The translations under genes were made by a program, and so were the position numbers. DNA of 64,000 bases from Opitutia bacterium (GTDB lineage Bacteria > Verrucomicrobiota > Verrucomicrobiia > Opitutales > Opitutaceae). This document shows positions 43,211 through 51,864 of this stretch, in pieces. The DNA lies in the NCBI GenBank assembly GCA_947452315.1, contig CANGCX010000003.1, positions 21,604 through 85,603 on the forward strand. The letters are read 5' to 3'. Below the pieces are notes generated by a model. It did no database searches and was not told the DNA's origin. It was given only the letters and a program-made list of their open reading frames with translations. How positions within the stretch are numbered: position 1 is the first letter of the stretch; every line of letters begins with the position of its first letter.

Positions 43211-44866
43211 ATGCGTCGCTTCATTATTGCTCTGGTTTGTGTTGTGTTTTCCTCGGTCGGCTTGCGGGCCTCTGGGACTGACGTCGCTCCGGTTAAGCCG
43301 ACTGCGCGCGCTTCCTGGGTCATGAACTTCGATGGTGACTGGCTCGTGGCCAAGGGCCTGCCGGAAAAAGTCATGTTGTTGAGTTTGCAAGGTCTCGCGA
43401 ATCGCGCGGCACCCCAGCTCTACGTCGTGCATCCAAAGGAGTTTCAGTGGGAGATTACTGGTCCACTATTTGAATTCTATCAACGCAAACACGGCGTCGT
43501 TTTTACTGAGGTAAAAACCGCCGATGCCGCCCTCGCGCTTTTCAGCCGCTACGCCAAGGGCTACGTGATTTGGGAACCCGCGGTGCCTGCGACGATGAAT
43601 GTCGCTTTTACGATTGCCGGCCTCGAGGACGCTTTGGTCGTCACGGTCGAGCAGGTTGCCCTAATGGATAAATTTGGCCTGAAGCGCATTGATGATTTGC
43701 GCGGTCGTTACACAGGGCAAACAGATGCGCAGATTTATCGCGACGCCTACGCGCGCTATTGGGCGCATTGCACCCACGATGCGATCATGCTCATGGGTGG
43801 CCAGTTTGGCGCGGTGCGTATGCCGGCGATGGCGGATTGGGGTGTGCGCCAAAAAATGTTTTTCCACGATCTCTCGGCCAATCCGATTCATGCTGAAGAA
43901 TTGGCGCTGGAGAAAAAATTGTTCTCCGAACTAGCGCCTGGTTCGACCGTCTTCGGTTGGCATTCCTACGCCAAGGACACCGAGGAACAACACACTACGC
44001 TGCTCTCCGGCTACGGCTTGCGCATGGAAGGGCTGCATAATTTGCCCAATCTCAGTTATAACTGTCAGTTCACGTTCACGCCTGGCTTCAAGTTCACCAA
44101 CAACCACCAAGTTGCTCTCGATGCGAAACTGACGGCGCAGCAGAAAGTCTACATCTCATTTGTTCAATCCGACAGCATTGGCATTGGCGTATGGACGAAG
44201 CCTGGCCGCGGCAAATTGCCTTTCGGATGGCAAGTGACAGTCAATTGGACGAAATTTTCGCCGGCGGCGCTGGAATATTTTCATGAGAGCGCGACCAAAA
44301 ACGACTACTTCATCGGTGGCCTTTCTGGTCCCGGATACATGTATCCCAATCATATCCCGGCGGATAAATTCGAAATCTTGATGGCCGATGCGCGTCAGCT
44401 TATGGCGACGCTCGACGAACACATCATGGAGATCATGGATAACTCAGCGGCTGACGGAAATGTCGGCAACGCCGACCTCACCAAGGAAACCGTCGATCGT
44501 TATTATAAGGCGTTTCCCGATGTGATCGGTTTCATCAACGGCTACGGCCCTGCGCGCACCCGCGACTTGCGCGACACGCGTGCGATGATTTCCTATGATT
44601 ACTATATCGACCCGCGCCGCCCGCGCGAAGAAGTCGCCGCCGACCTCAACGAGCTCATCGCGCTCAACGCCAAGCGCCCGTATTTCCTTCTCGTTCACGT
44701 GCGTGAATCCAACGACGTCAACAGCCTCGTCGAAATCACGAAGCAACTGGATGGTCCGGTGGAAATCGTTCCCATCGATGCCTTCCTGAAACTCGCCGCT
44801 AGCAACAAGACTTATACGACGCGTTACCAAGACCCCGCAGACCCGAAACATTTCAAAGGGTTTTAA
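43211..44866 (+). CDS. GxGYxYP domain-containing putative glycoside hydrolase
   Basis: This 551-residue exported protein has a signal peptide of about 20 residues and the motif that names its family, GPGYMYP, at residues 373-379. The family (PF14323) is associated with carbohydrate-active loci in Bacteroidetes and PVC bacteria and is predicted to be a glycoside hydrolase, without characterised activity here. Other recognisable parts are an N-terminal region with GLANRAAPQLYV, which resembles related family members, and a final FLLVHVRESNDVNS segment. It follows the small exported protein by 3 bp and precedes an RNA methyltransferase. Confidence 0.88.
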   Translation: MRRFIIALVCVVFSSVGLRASGTDVAPVKPTARASWVMNFDGDWLVAKGLPEKVMLLSLQGLANRAAPQLYVVHPKEFQWEITGPLFEFYQRKHGVVFTEVKTADAALALFSRYAKGYVIWEPAVPATMNVAFTIAGLEDALVVTVEQVALMDKFGLKRIDDLRGRYTGQTDAQIYRDAYARYWAHCTHDAIMLMGGQFGAVRMPAMADWGVRQKMFFHDLSANPIHAEELALEKKLFSELAPGSTVFGWHSYAKDTEEQHTTLLSGYGLRMEGLHNLPNLSYNCQFTFTPGFKFTNNHQVALDAKLTAQQKVYISFVQSDSIGIGVWTKPGRGKLPFGWQVTVNWTKFSPAALEYFHESATKNDYFIGGLSGPGYMYPNHIPADKFEILMADARQLMATLDEHIMEIMDNSAADGNVGNADLTKETVDRYYKAFPDVIGFINGYGPARTRDLRDTRAMISYDYYIDPRRPREEVAADLNELIALNAKRPYFLLVHVRESNDVNSLVEITKQLDGPVEIVPIDAFLKLAASNKTYTTRYQDPADPKHFKGF

Positions 44867-44919
44867 TACGACGAAAGTTTTGTTTGGTTTTACCCGCTGG
44901 CGCGGGTCAATCTGCGCAT

Positions 44920-45822
44920 ATGGCCCATTATCAACGCCCAGAGTCTCAGCGCCGGCCCGCGGCACAGGCGCGGCCGTTGAGTGATTTTGTGGGACGACCC
45001 GGATCGTTTCTCGGCGCTCCGGTGGCGGCGAAGCGTGAGGCACGCACGAGCGGGCCGTCTCCTCGGGAGGAGCTCAAAATCTGTGGCCTCGCGGCGGTGA
45101 AGGCGCGGTTTGATCGCGATCCTGCTTCGATTTTGCGGCTCTTTTTCGACGAGCCTACGAGCCGTAAAGTTGGCGCCATGAGCCAGGTGCTCGCGGCGGC
45201 CAAAAAAGTTTACCGCTGCGTGCCGCCGATGGAGCTGGAGAAAATCTCGGGTTCTATTCACCACGGTGGGATTGTGGCGATCGTACAGGTGCCTGCATTG
45301 CGCGCGCCGACAGCAGAGCAGATCCGCGGTTGGGCGCAGGCGCGCGCGACGGTGTTAGTGCTCGATCGTATCGGTAATGCGCACAATCTTGGCGCGATCG
45401 CACGGACGGCGGCTTTTTTTGGCGTCGAGCGGATCGTGCTCGCGGAAGCTACGACGGCGGCTCGACCCACGGAGGCCGCGCATCGTGTGGCTGAAGGCGG
45501 ACTCGAACACGTTGAATTGTGGCAGGTTAAAAATATAGCGGCGCTGGCCAAGGACTTGGCAGCGGCGGGTTACGAGGTTATCGGTGCGGCGACGCGGGGC
45601 GGTCGGCCCGAGGCGTCCTCGGGAGCGAAAAAGCCGGTGGCTTTGGTGATGGGCAACGAGGAAGAGGGACTCTCACCGGCGGTAGTCGCGGCGTGTACGC
45701 GTTTGGTAACGATCCCAGGTACGGGCAAAGTTGAATCTCTAAACGTCTCGGTCGCTGCGGCGGTGTTGCTTTGGGAATGTTGCGCGCGTCGGACGACGGG
45801 CCCAGGCAGCGCCGGTGGCTGA
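44920..45822 (+). CDS. TrmH/SpoU family RNA 2'-O-methyltransferase
   Basis: I choose the ATG at 44920, giving 300 residues. The C-terminal SPOUT domain has all three signature motifs: NLGAIARTA near residue 156 (motif 1), GNEEEGLS near 245 (motif 2) and SLNVSVAAAVLLWE near 274 (motif 3). The preceding region (about 50-130) is a substrate-binding domain like that of YfiF and RlmB, and the first 50 residues are basic and disordered-looking. It methylates a ribose 2'-OH in tRNA or rRNA using SAM. The exact position is unknown. No related gene is beside it. Confidence 0.9.
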   Translation: MAHYQRPESQRRPAAQARPLSDFVGRPGSFLGAPVAAKREARTSGPSPREELKICGLAAVKARFDRDPASILRLFFDEPTSRKVGAMSQVLAAAKKVYRCVPPMELEKISGSIHHGGIVAIVQVPALRAPTAEQIRGWAQARATVLVLDRIGNAHNLGAIARTAAFFGVERIVLAEATTAARPTEAAHRVAEGGLEHVELWQVKNIAALAKDLAAAGYEVIGAATRGGRPEASSGAKKPVALVMGNEEEGLSPAVVAACTRLVTIPGTGKVESLNVSVAAAVLLWECCARRTTGPGSAGG

Positions 45823-46121
45823 CTCACTCAATCGGGGTTATACACACCAGTTTTTCTAGGTCTGATTGGGGGTTAAGAAGCCGATCTTTTGGACAGCTAG
45901 ATGCTTATGAAATCGGGTTTTCGTGCAAATATGGCTCTGGCTGTTTTTGTTATTAAATGGCGAAAAGGCGCTGTCGTTCATCAATTGAAAAGGTTACGAA
46001 TTTTTTTTAAAATTCTTGCGCAGCATATAGGATTTTTTTTACATCCGAACGCGGTCTCCCCCTTCGCCGCACTGCCTGCGATCTACCCTCGTCGGCTTTA
46101 TACCCTTAACACCCTACCTGT
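45823..46121. promoter_or_regulatory. AT-rich upstream region of the large TonB receptor
   Basis: This 299-bp region has no convincing gene. It is AT-rich compared with its surroundings and holds a perfect inverted repeat GAATTTT / AAAATTC (45998-46004 and 46009-46015) around four T residues, plus a second T8 tract near 46033. It probably contains the receptor promoter and an operator, but no sigma70-like boxes stand out. Confidence 0.4.
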
Positions 46122-49100
46122 ATGTCTCAGTCTGGAATGCTACGTCTGCGTTTGCCCTCATTGATTGTTTTAATCTGCGGCTGGTTGTTTGCAGCTGCTT
46201 TGGCTCACGGCCAAACGGCCACGGGCTCCGTGCAAGGCCGAGTGTATAATCCAGTCTCAAAGGAATACGTGGGCAACGCTCAGGTTCGCTTGGACGGCAC
46301 GAGCAAAATCACCTACTCTGAGAGCGACGGTTCATTCTCATTTGCCGATGTGCCCGCGGGCCCGGCTGCGATCTCGGTTTCCTATTCGGGTTACGTCACC
46401 GTTAATGACTCGTTCACCGTTACCGCCGGCATGCCCGCCGTTCGTGAGATCAACCTTGTGAGTACGGCCGCCACGCCACCCGTTTCCAAAGACGGCGTGA
46501 TTCAGCTCGCGGCCTTCTCCGTCGCCTCCGAGCGCGAGGGCAACTCCAAGGCCATCATGGCGCAGCGCCGCAATATGAACATCACCACGTCGGTATCCTC
46601 CGACATTTTCGGTGACGTCGCCGATGGTAACGTCGGTGAATTCCTAAAGTACCTTCCAGGCGTCGACCTCGATTACGTTGAATCCGAGCCCCGTGGCCCC
46701 CGCCTCGGCGGCATGGATGGTCAATACGTGGGGGTGTCCTTCGACGGCATGCGTACCGCCAGCGCCGACGCCAACCGCGGTGGTGGAGCCTCGTCCCGCG
46801 CGACGAGTTTCGAAGGTTTTTCGATTACCAGTATCGACTCCATTGAGATTAACCGCACGGCCAGTCCCGAAAACGACGCCGATGCTCCCGCGGGCACCGT
46901 CAACATGAAGACCAAGCGTGCCTTCGAGCGCAAGGGCCGCCGTATCGCCTACAATTTTGGTTACAACTTCAACGGTGAAGAATTCACCCTCTCCCAAACT
47001 CCGGGACCCGCTGATTACAAAGAAGAAAAGTGGAAGCCCAATTATCAGTTCGAATACGCCGAATCGTTCTTCAATCAACGCTTTGGTGTGTTGCTCAGCG
47101 CCAGCCAGTCGAATTCCTACACCGAGCAGCTCTTGATGACTAACGGCTACAACCGTACGGCTAATCCCACCCAAGGCGACACTCGTCCCATGGCTATCCG
47201 CCAAATCGACTTTAAGGACGGACCAAAATTGATCCGCAAAGACGCGCTGTTGTTGACCGCTGACTGGAAGGCCAGCGCCCGTCTCACCCTCTCGCTTAAC
47301 CTCGTTTACAGCTATTTCGACGGCGAGTTCTTCAACCGCAACTTCACCTTCGTCGCCGCCAACGACAATGCCAACGTCAACAACGGTCGCTCCACCGTTG
47401 GGGGTGATGGTATTACTAGCGTCGTGGCAACTCGTGCCGCCAGCGGCAGCGTGAATAACGTCTCAACTCTCAACAATGGTGGCGGTTCCTCTGCCAAGCT
47501 CACCTACACTCGACAGTTTGCTCCGCGCTTCGAATACAAGGTCGGTGGCTGGATCGTCGATGGTGCCCTCGCCATGTCCCGATCCGTTAATAATTACGAA
47601 TCCCTCGAACGCGGCTTCGCCAACGCCGAGGGCGGCGGCGTCGCCAGTGGTTGGACGGCTACTCGTGCCAACCCGCGCTCTGCTGAGTGGACCATTCGTC
47701 AAACCAGTGGTCCGGACTGGTTCAATTTGGCCAATTTTACCAGCACCGACAGCCGCGCTGGCGGTACGCGTATTTCCACCGACGATCGCACCTGGATCAC
47801 TGAAAAATGGACCGGCACAGTTAATGCCAAGTGGGTCTTGCCCTTCATGCAGCGCTTTCCGACCTCGATCAAATTCGGCGCCAAATGGGATGAAGAAACC
47901 CGCGACAATAATGACTTCAGTGCTTGGAATATCTGGTCCTACAACGGGCCCGGCGGTAACACCACCACGGTCAGCTCCACGACGGGAGCTAACGTCATCT
48001 CGACCTTCGGCAATTGGGCCAACCTTGGGCCGGCCTACGTGTCTCCGAATCCTTTCGAATCGGGTCATTTGAATACGTTCAACCTGTTTAACATTAACGG
48101 CGTTCAAGGCGTCCCGCCTCGCGTCAATCGAAACCAGATGGCTAGGCTTTTCCGCGAACATCCTGAGTGGTTCGTATCCACGGCTACACCAGAAAATTAC
48201 TATACCTGCTTTATCGCCAACCCGCGCGACTTCCAACAAACCGTCACAGCAGGCTATCTCCAAGCCGACATGCGGATTAACGCCAAGTTGCAGTTCCGTT
48301 ACGGCGTTCGCCTCGAGGAAACCCAAAACACCTTCGACGAGCTCAATCCACTCTCGCGGGCCGACGTGATCGCTGCCGGCTACCCGGTTAACTCCGTAGG
48401 GACCAACGCCGGTCGTCCCCTCACCATCGCCGGTATGAAGTATCAATACGAAAGCCAGCCGCTCAAGCATCGCACTTCGAATTACCAAAAATGGTTTCCT
48501 TCACTGCTGATGAAATACCAAATTTTGCCCAACCTCGAATTCCAAGCCGGCGCGAATAAAGGTATCGCTCGCGCACCGATCAATGATCTCACCGGCCCAT
48601 GGAACATCGACGAAACCAACCAGCGCGTTTCTACGCCCAATGCTAAGTTGCTGCCCGAGTTCCACACGGTGTTCCAGACCCGCCTCGCCTATTACTTCGA
48701 AGGTCGTTCGCCGGGTCAGGCCTCGATCTCCTTCTCGCAAGATAAGGCGCGTAACTTCATCCAAGATTTCGATTATTCCGCATCACAGTTCGGCATCGAT
48801 GATCCGGATTTCGCGGCCTACACGTTCCGCGTGCGCACCAACAATCCCAACGAAGAGCAGCTGCGCAATATGGACATCAGCTACAACCAGACACTCGGGT
48901 TTCTGCCTGGACCTTATCTGCGCGGTATCAACGTCGGTTTCACTTACGGCCGCACCTACGCTAATGTCCGCCGTCAACAGCTCGCTCCGCACCGCGTTAC
49001 CTCGCGCCTCGGTTATTCTTACGGCCGATTCAACGCCTCGTTCGGCATGATCTGGGTCGATGATAAACCCGAGAGCAGCACCTACGGCCGTTACGTCGGT

Positions 49101-49301
49101 CAGTTAACAAAATTCGACGCCTCGCTAACGGTTCGCCTCACCAAATACGTTTCTCTCTACGTTCAGGGCCGCAATATCACCAACATGCCAGACCGCTGGT
49201 ATGAGTCGCCCACGGGCACGCAGGAAGGAAGGAACGGCTACCTGCGCCAAATCGAATCCTACGGGTCTAACTGGGTCTTCGGCGTTAAAGGCCAGTTCTA
49301 A
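46122..49301 (+). CDS. TonB-dependent receptor with carboxypeptidase-regulatory-like domain
   Basis: This 1059-residue outer-membrane receptor has a signal peptide of about 32 residues. A carboxypeptidase-regulatory-like beta sandwich (about 35-115, starting with GSVQGRVYNP) follows, then the IQLAAFSVASEREG segment typical of the Opitutaceae-type family, a plug domain (FLKYLPGVDLDYVES, IDSIEINRTASPENDADAPAG) and a long barrel that ends in an aromatic residue (FGVKGQF). The N-terminal domain is characteristic of SusC-like and other large-ligand receptors, so a glycan or other polymer fragment is a plausible cargo. No SusD-like protein lies next to it. A strong terminator follows at 49331. Substrate unknown. 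Confidence 0.93.
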   Translation: MSQSGMLRLRLPSLIVLICGWLFAAALAHGQTATGSVQGRVYNPVSKEYVGNAQVRLDGTSKITYSESDGSFSFADVPAGPAAISVSYSGYVTVNDSFTVTAGMPAVREINLVSTAATPPVSKDGVIQLAAFSVASEREGNSKAIMAQRRNMNITTSVSSDIFGDVADGNVGEFLKYLPGVDLDYVESEPRGPRLGGMDGQYVGVSFDGMRTASADANRGGGASSRATSFEGFSITSIDSIEINRTASPENDADAPAGTVNMKTKRAFERKGRRIAYNFGYNFNGEEFTLSQTPGPADYKEEKWKPNYQFEYAESFFNQRFGVLLSASQSNSYTEQLLMTNGYNRTANPTQGDTRPMAIRQIDFKDGPKLIRKDALLLTADWKASARLTLSLNLVYSYFDGEFFNRNFTFVAANDNANVNNGRSTVGGDGITSVVATRAASGSVNNVSTLNNGGGSSAKLTYTRQFAPRFEYKVGGWIVDGALAMSRSVNNYESLERGFANAEGGGVASGWTATRANPRSAEWTIRQTSGPDWFNLANFTSTDSRAGGTRISTDDRTWITEKWTGTVNAKWVLPFMQRFPTSIKFGAKWDEETRDNNDFSAWNIWSYNGPGGNTTTVSSTTGANVISTFGNWANLGPAYVSPNPFESGHLNTFNLFNINGVQGVPPRVNRNQMARLFREHPEWFVSTATPENYYTCFIANPRDFQQTVTAGYLQADMRINAKLQFRYGVRLEETQNTFDELNPLSRADVIAAGYPVNSVGTNAGRPLTIAGMKYQYESQPLKHRTSNYQKWFPSLLMKYQILPNLEFQAGANKGIARAPINDLTGPWNIDETNQRVSTPNAKLLPEFHTVFQTRLAYYFEGRSPGQASISFSQDKARNFIQDFDYSASQFGIDDPDFAAYTFRVRTNNPNEEQLRNMDISYNQTLGFLPGPYLRGINVGFTYGRTYANVRRQQLAPHRVTSRLGYSYGRFNASFGMIWVDDKPESSTYGRYVGQLTKFDASLTVRLTKYVSLYVQGRNITNMPDRWYESPTGTQEGRNGYLRQIESYGSNWVFGVKGQF

Positions 49302-49330
49302 TCTCCGCGTTACGCATTTATACGCTTTAA

Positions 49331-49359
49331 AACGCCAGCCTTCGTGCTGGCGTTTTTTT
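49331..49359 (+). terminator. Rho-independent terminator after TonB receptor
   Basis: A 9-bp perfect stem AACGCCAGC / GCTGGCGTT with a 6-nt loop is followed by a T run, 30 bp after the receptor stop. Confidence 0.92.
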
Positions 49360-49440
49360 GTGTCCGCGCAGCATTCCCTTAGGACGACGTCTCGGCGTTG
49401 ACCTCACCTCGCTTCATCCCTGCGCTTCTTATTACCCCGC

Positions 49441-51795
49441 ATGCGCCCGCCGATCTCCCCAGCGCCGATTCGCCCTACCGCCCCGGATCGTTCCATGCTT
49501 TGGGGGTTTGCCCTCGTGGCGGCGGTCATTTTGGCCTACCTTGGCGTGTTGCCCGGTGAATTTCTCTGGGATGACGATCTTCACGTCACTGCCAATCCCA
49601 CCATCGTTGGCCCCCTTGGTCTCCGGGAAATCTGGACCACGGCCGCCGCGAATTACTTTCCGCTGGTGCTCACAAATTTCTGGGTGCAACACGCCCTCTG
49701 GGGCGTGCAACCGCTCGGTTATCATCTGGTCACACTCGCCTGCCATGCGCTTTCCGCAGTCTTGCTCTGGCGGGTGCTACGCCAACTTCATGTGCGTGGC
49801 GCCTGGCTTGGAGCCGCGCTCTGGGCGTTGCATCCTGTCCAAGTCGAATCTGTTGCCTGGATCTGCGAACTCAAAAACACCCAGTCCGCAGTATTCTTTC
49901 TCCTGGCGATTGGTTGTTACCTGCGATGGTTGAATTCAAATGAGACTACGGCGCCGTCTTCCACGGCAAATAATACCGCAAGGGGTGGGGTGGAGGCGCG
50001 CCAGACCAATGCTCACGTCTACGCCTATGCACTGGCGCTGCTGTGCGCGCTACTCGCGATCTTGAGTAAACCCTCTACGGTGACCTTGCCCGTCGTGCTA
50101 GCTTTGAGCCTGTGGTGGGTGCAGCGCAGACTCAGCTGGCGCGATCTTTTGCCGCTGATACCCTTCTTCGCGTTGTCTCTGGGTGCCGCTGGTTGGACAA
50201 TCTGGGAGCAACGCGTCCACTCGGGCGCAGAAGGTGCCGCTTGGGCGCAGACCTGGCCTGAACGTTGCGCGATCGCCGGCCACGTGGTGTGGTTTTACCT
50301 CGGTAAACTCGCTTGGCCCGCCGACCTGATCTTTATTTACCCACGCTGGCAGATCGACGGCGCCGATCTGCGAGTGTATGGCCCGCTCGCAGCGATGCTT
50401 CTCATGCTCGGTTTTATTTGGTGGCGACGCGACAGCGCGCTACGGCCCGTCTATGCCGCGGCGATTTTTTTCGGCGCGTTGCTGTTTCCTGTACTCGGAT
50501 TTTTTAATATCTATTTTTTCCGCTATTCCTTTGTTGGAGATCATTTTCAATACCTCGCCAGCATGGGTCCGCTCGCGCTCGTTGGCGCCGGCCTAACCGT
50601 CGCACTCGAGCGCTTGCCTGCCGCTTGGGCTCGGCTCCGCGTGATCGGCCCCGCCGCTTTGCTGGCGGTTTTGGGTATACTCACGTGGCGCGAGAGCCTC
50701 GAATACCTCAGCCACGAATCTCTCTGGCGCGCCACGCTCGCGCGCAATCCTAGCGCCGCCATGGCGTGGTTTAATCTCGGCGATACCCTCGCCAAAAAAG
50801 GTCGTCATGACGAAGCTATAGCTAGCTTCCGTCGCGCACTCGAGCTACGCCCCAACGATGCCCCCGGCCACAACGACCTAGCCTGCGAACTCGTTGTGAT
50901 CGGCCAACCCCTTGCGGCGATTCCGCTACTCGAACGCGCACTTGTCCTGCGCCCCGGTTACGCGGAAGTGCACAACAACCTCGGTAACGCATTTCGCAGC
51001 CTCGGCCGCATCGCCGAAGCCACCGCGCAGTACGAAAAAGCCCTCGCCGCGAAGCCCGACTACCCCGAAGCGCATAACAACCTCGCTTGCGAACTCAGCG
51101 CCCAAGGCCGCCTTGCCGACGCATTGACGCACTTTGAAACCGCGATTCATCTGCAGCCTAATCATGCCACCGCCCATGGCAACCGCGCCAATGTCCTTCG
51201 CGACTTAGGCCGCTTGCCTGAGGCATTCTCAAGCTACGAACGTGCTCTGCAACTCGACCCCAAATCGGCCGAAACTCTTGCCAACTACGCGCTCGCCCTC
51301 GCCTCTGCTGGGCGCTTGAGTGATGCCCTCGCGCGTTTCGCCGCGGCCGCGCAACTTAACCCCACCTCACCCAAAATCCGCCGAGATTGGGGCACGACTT
51401 TCTCTCGCGCCGGGCAGCAAGCCGAGGCAATCGCACAGTTTGAAAAACTCGTTCTGCTCGATTCGCGCGCCCCTGCCGCTTATGCGACTTTAGGTAACGC
51501 GTTCGCGCAGGCCGAGCGCTGGGCTGACGCCGCCCGTACGTTTCGCGCGGGCCTGCAGGCCGCGCCCGCCGACGCAGACTTGCATTGCAACCTCGCCGTA
51601 GCCCTCGCCAGCACAGGCCAGTTGACCGAAGCCGTGTCGGAATTTCGTCACGCGCTCCGTCTCCGCCCCGCCTTCATCGAAGCCCACGAAAACCTCGCGC
51701 AAATTCTCCGCCAACTCGGCCGCTCACTCGAAGCGCTCGATCATTACGACGAGGCCGAGCGACTCAAACTCCAGGCCGCGCGACCACGCCCTTAA
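49441..51795 (+). CDS. TMTC-like polytopic membrane protein with C-terminal TPR array
   Basis: This 784-residue protein has about ten hydrophobic segments in residues 20-425 followed by a TPR array from about 435 to 780. The membrane part begins with GEFLWDDDLHVTANPTIVGP, whose acidic DDD motif is the kind of catalytic feature found in the first periplasmic loop of GT-C glycosyltransferases and of TMTC proteins. ALHPVQVESVAWICELKN follows. The TPRs have the W-x-x-L-G/A pattern (AWFNLGDTLAKKGRHDEAIASFRRALELRP and others). TMTC proteins in animals are O-mannosyltransferases; bacterial relatives are uncharacterised. A lipid-linked sugar transferase acting on exported proteins is a reasonable but unproven reading. 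Confidence 0.82.
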   Translation: MRPPISPAPIRPTAPDRSMLWGFALVAAVILAYLGVLPGEFLWDDDLHVTANPTIVGPLGLREIWTTAAANYFPLVLTNFWVQHALWGVQPLGYHLVTLACHALSAVLLWRVLRQLHVRGAWLGAALWALHPVQVESVAWICELKNTQSAVFFLLAIGCYLRWLNSNETTAPSSTANNTARGGVEARQTNAHVYAYALALLCALLAILSKPSTVTLPVVLALSLWWVQRRLSWRDLLPLIPFFALSLGAAGWTIWEQRVHSGAEGAAWAQTWPERCAIAGHVVWFYLGKLAWPADLIFIYPRWQIDGADLRVYGPLAAMLLMLGFIWWRRDSALRPVYAAAIFFGALLFPVLGFFNIYFFRYSFVGDHFQYLASMGPLALVGAGLTVALERLPAAWARLRVIGPAALLAVLGILTWRESLEYLSHESLWRATLARNPSAAMAWFNLGDTLAKKGRHDEAIASFRRALELRPNDAPGHNDLACELVVIGQPLAAIPLLERALVLRPGYAEVHNNLGNAFRSLGRIAEATAQYEKALAAKPDYPEAHNNLACELSAQGRLADALTHFETAIHLQPNHATAHGNRANVLRDLGRLPEAFSSYERALQLDPKSAETLANYALALASAGRLSDALARFAAAAQLNPTSPKIRRDWGTTFSRAGQQAEAIAQFEKLVLLDSRAPAAYATLGNAFAQAERWADAARTFRAGLQAAPADADLHCNLAVALASTGQLTEAVSEFRHALRLRPAFIEAHENLAQILRQLGRSLEALDHYDEAERLKLQAARPRP

Positions 51796-51864
51796 GGGCT
51801 CGAAACCTTGGGCTCGCCCGCCCGTCAGGCCATCGTTTTGCTTTTTCTCGCCCCACTGTTGCCC

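Noticed and set aside
44891..44906. ACCCGC/GCGGGT hairpin after the GxGYxYP gene
   Set aside because: It has no T tail in either direction and may be chance in GC-rich DNA.
45901..46164. 87-residue open frame before the large TonB receptor
   Set aside because: It overlaps the receptor's start in another frame, lies in AT-rich leader DNA and has no recognisable domain.
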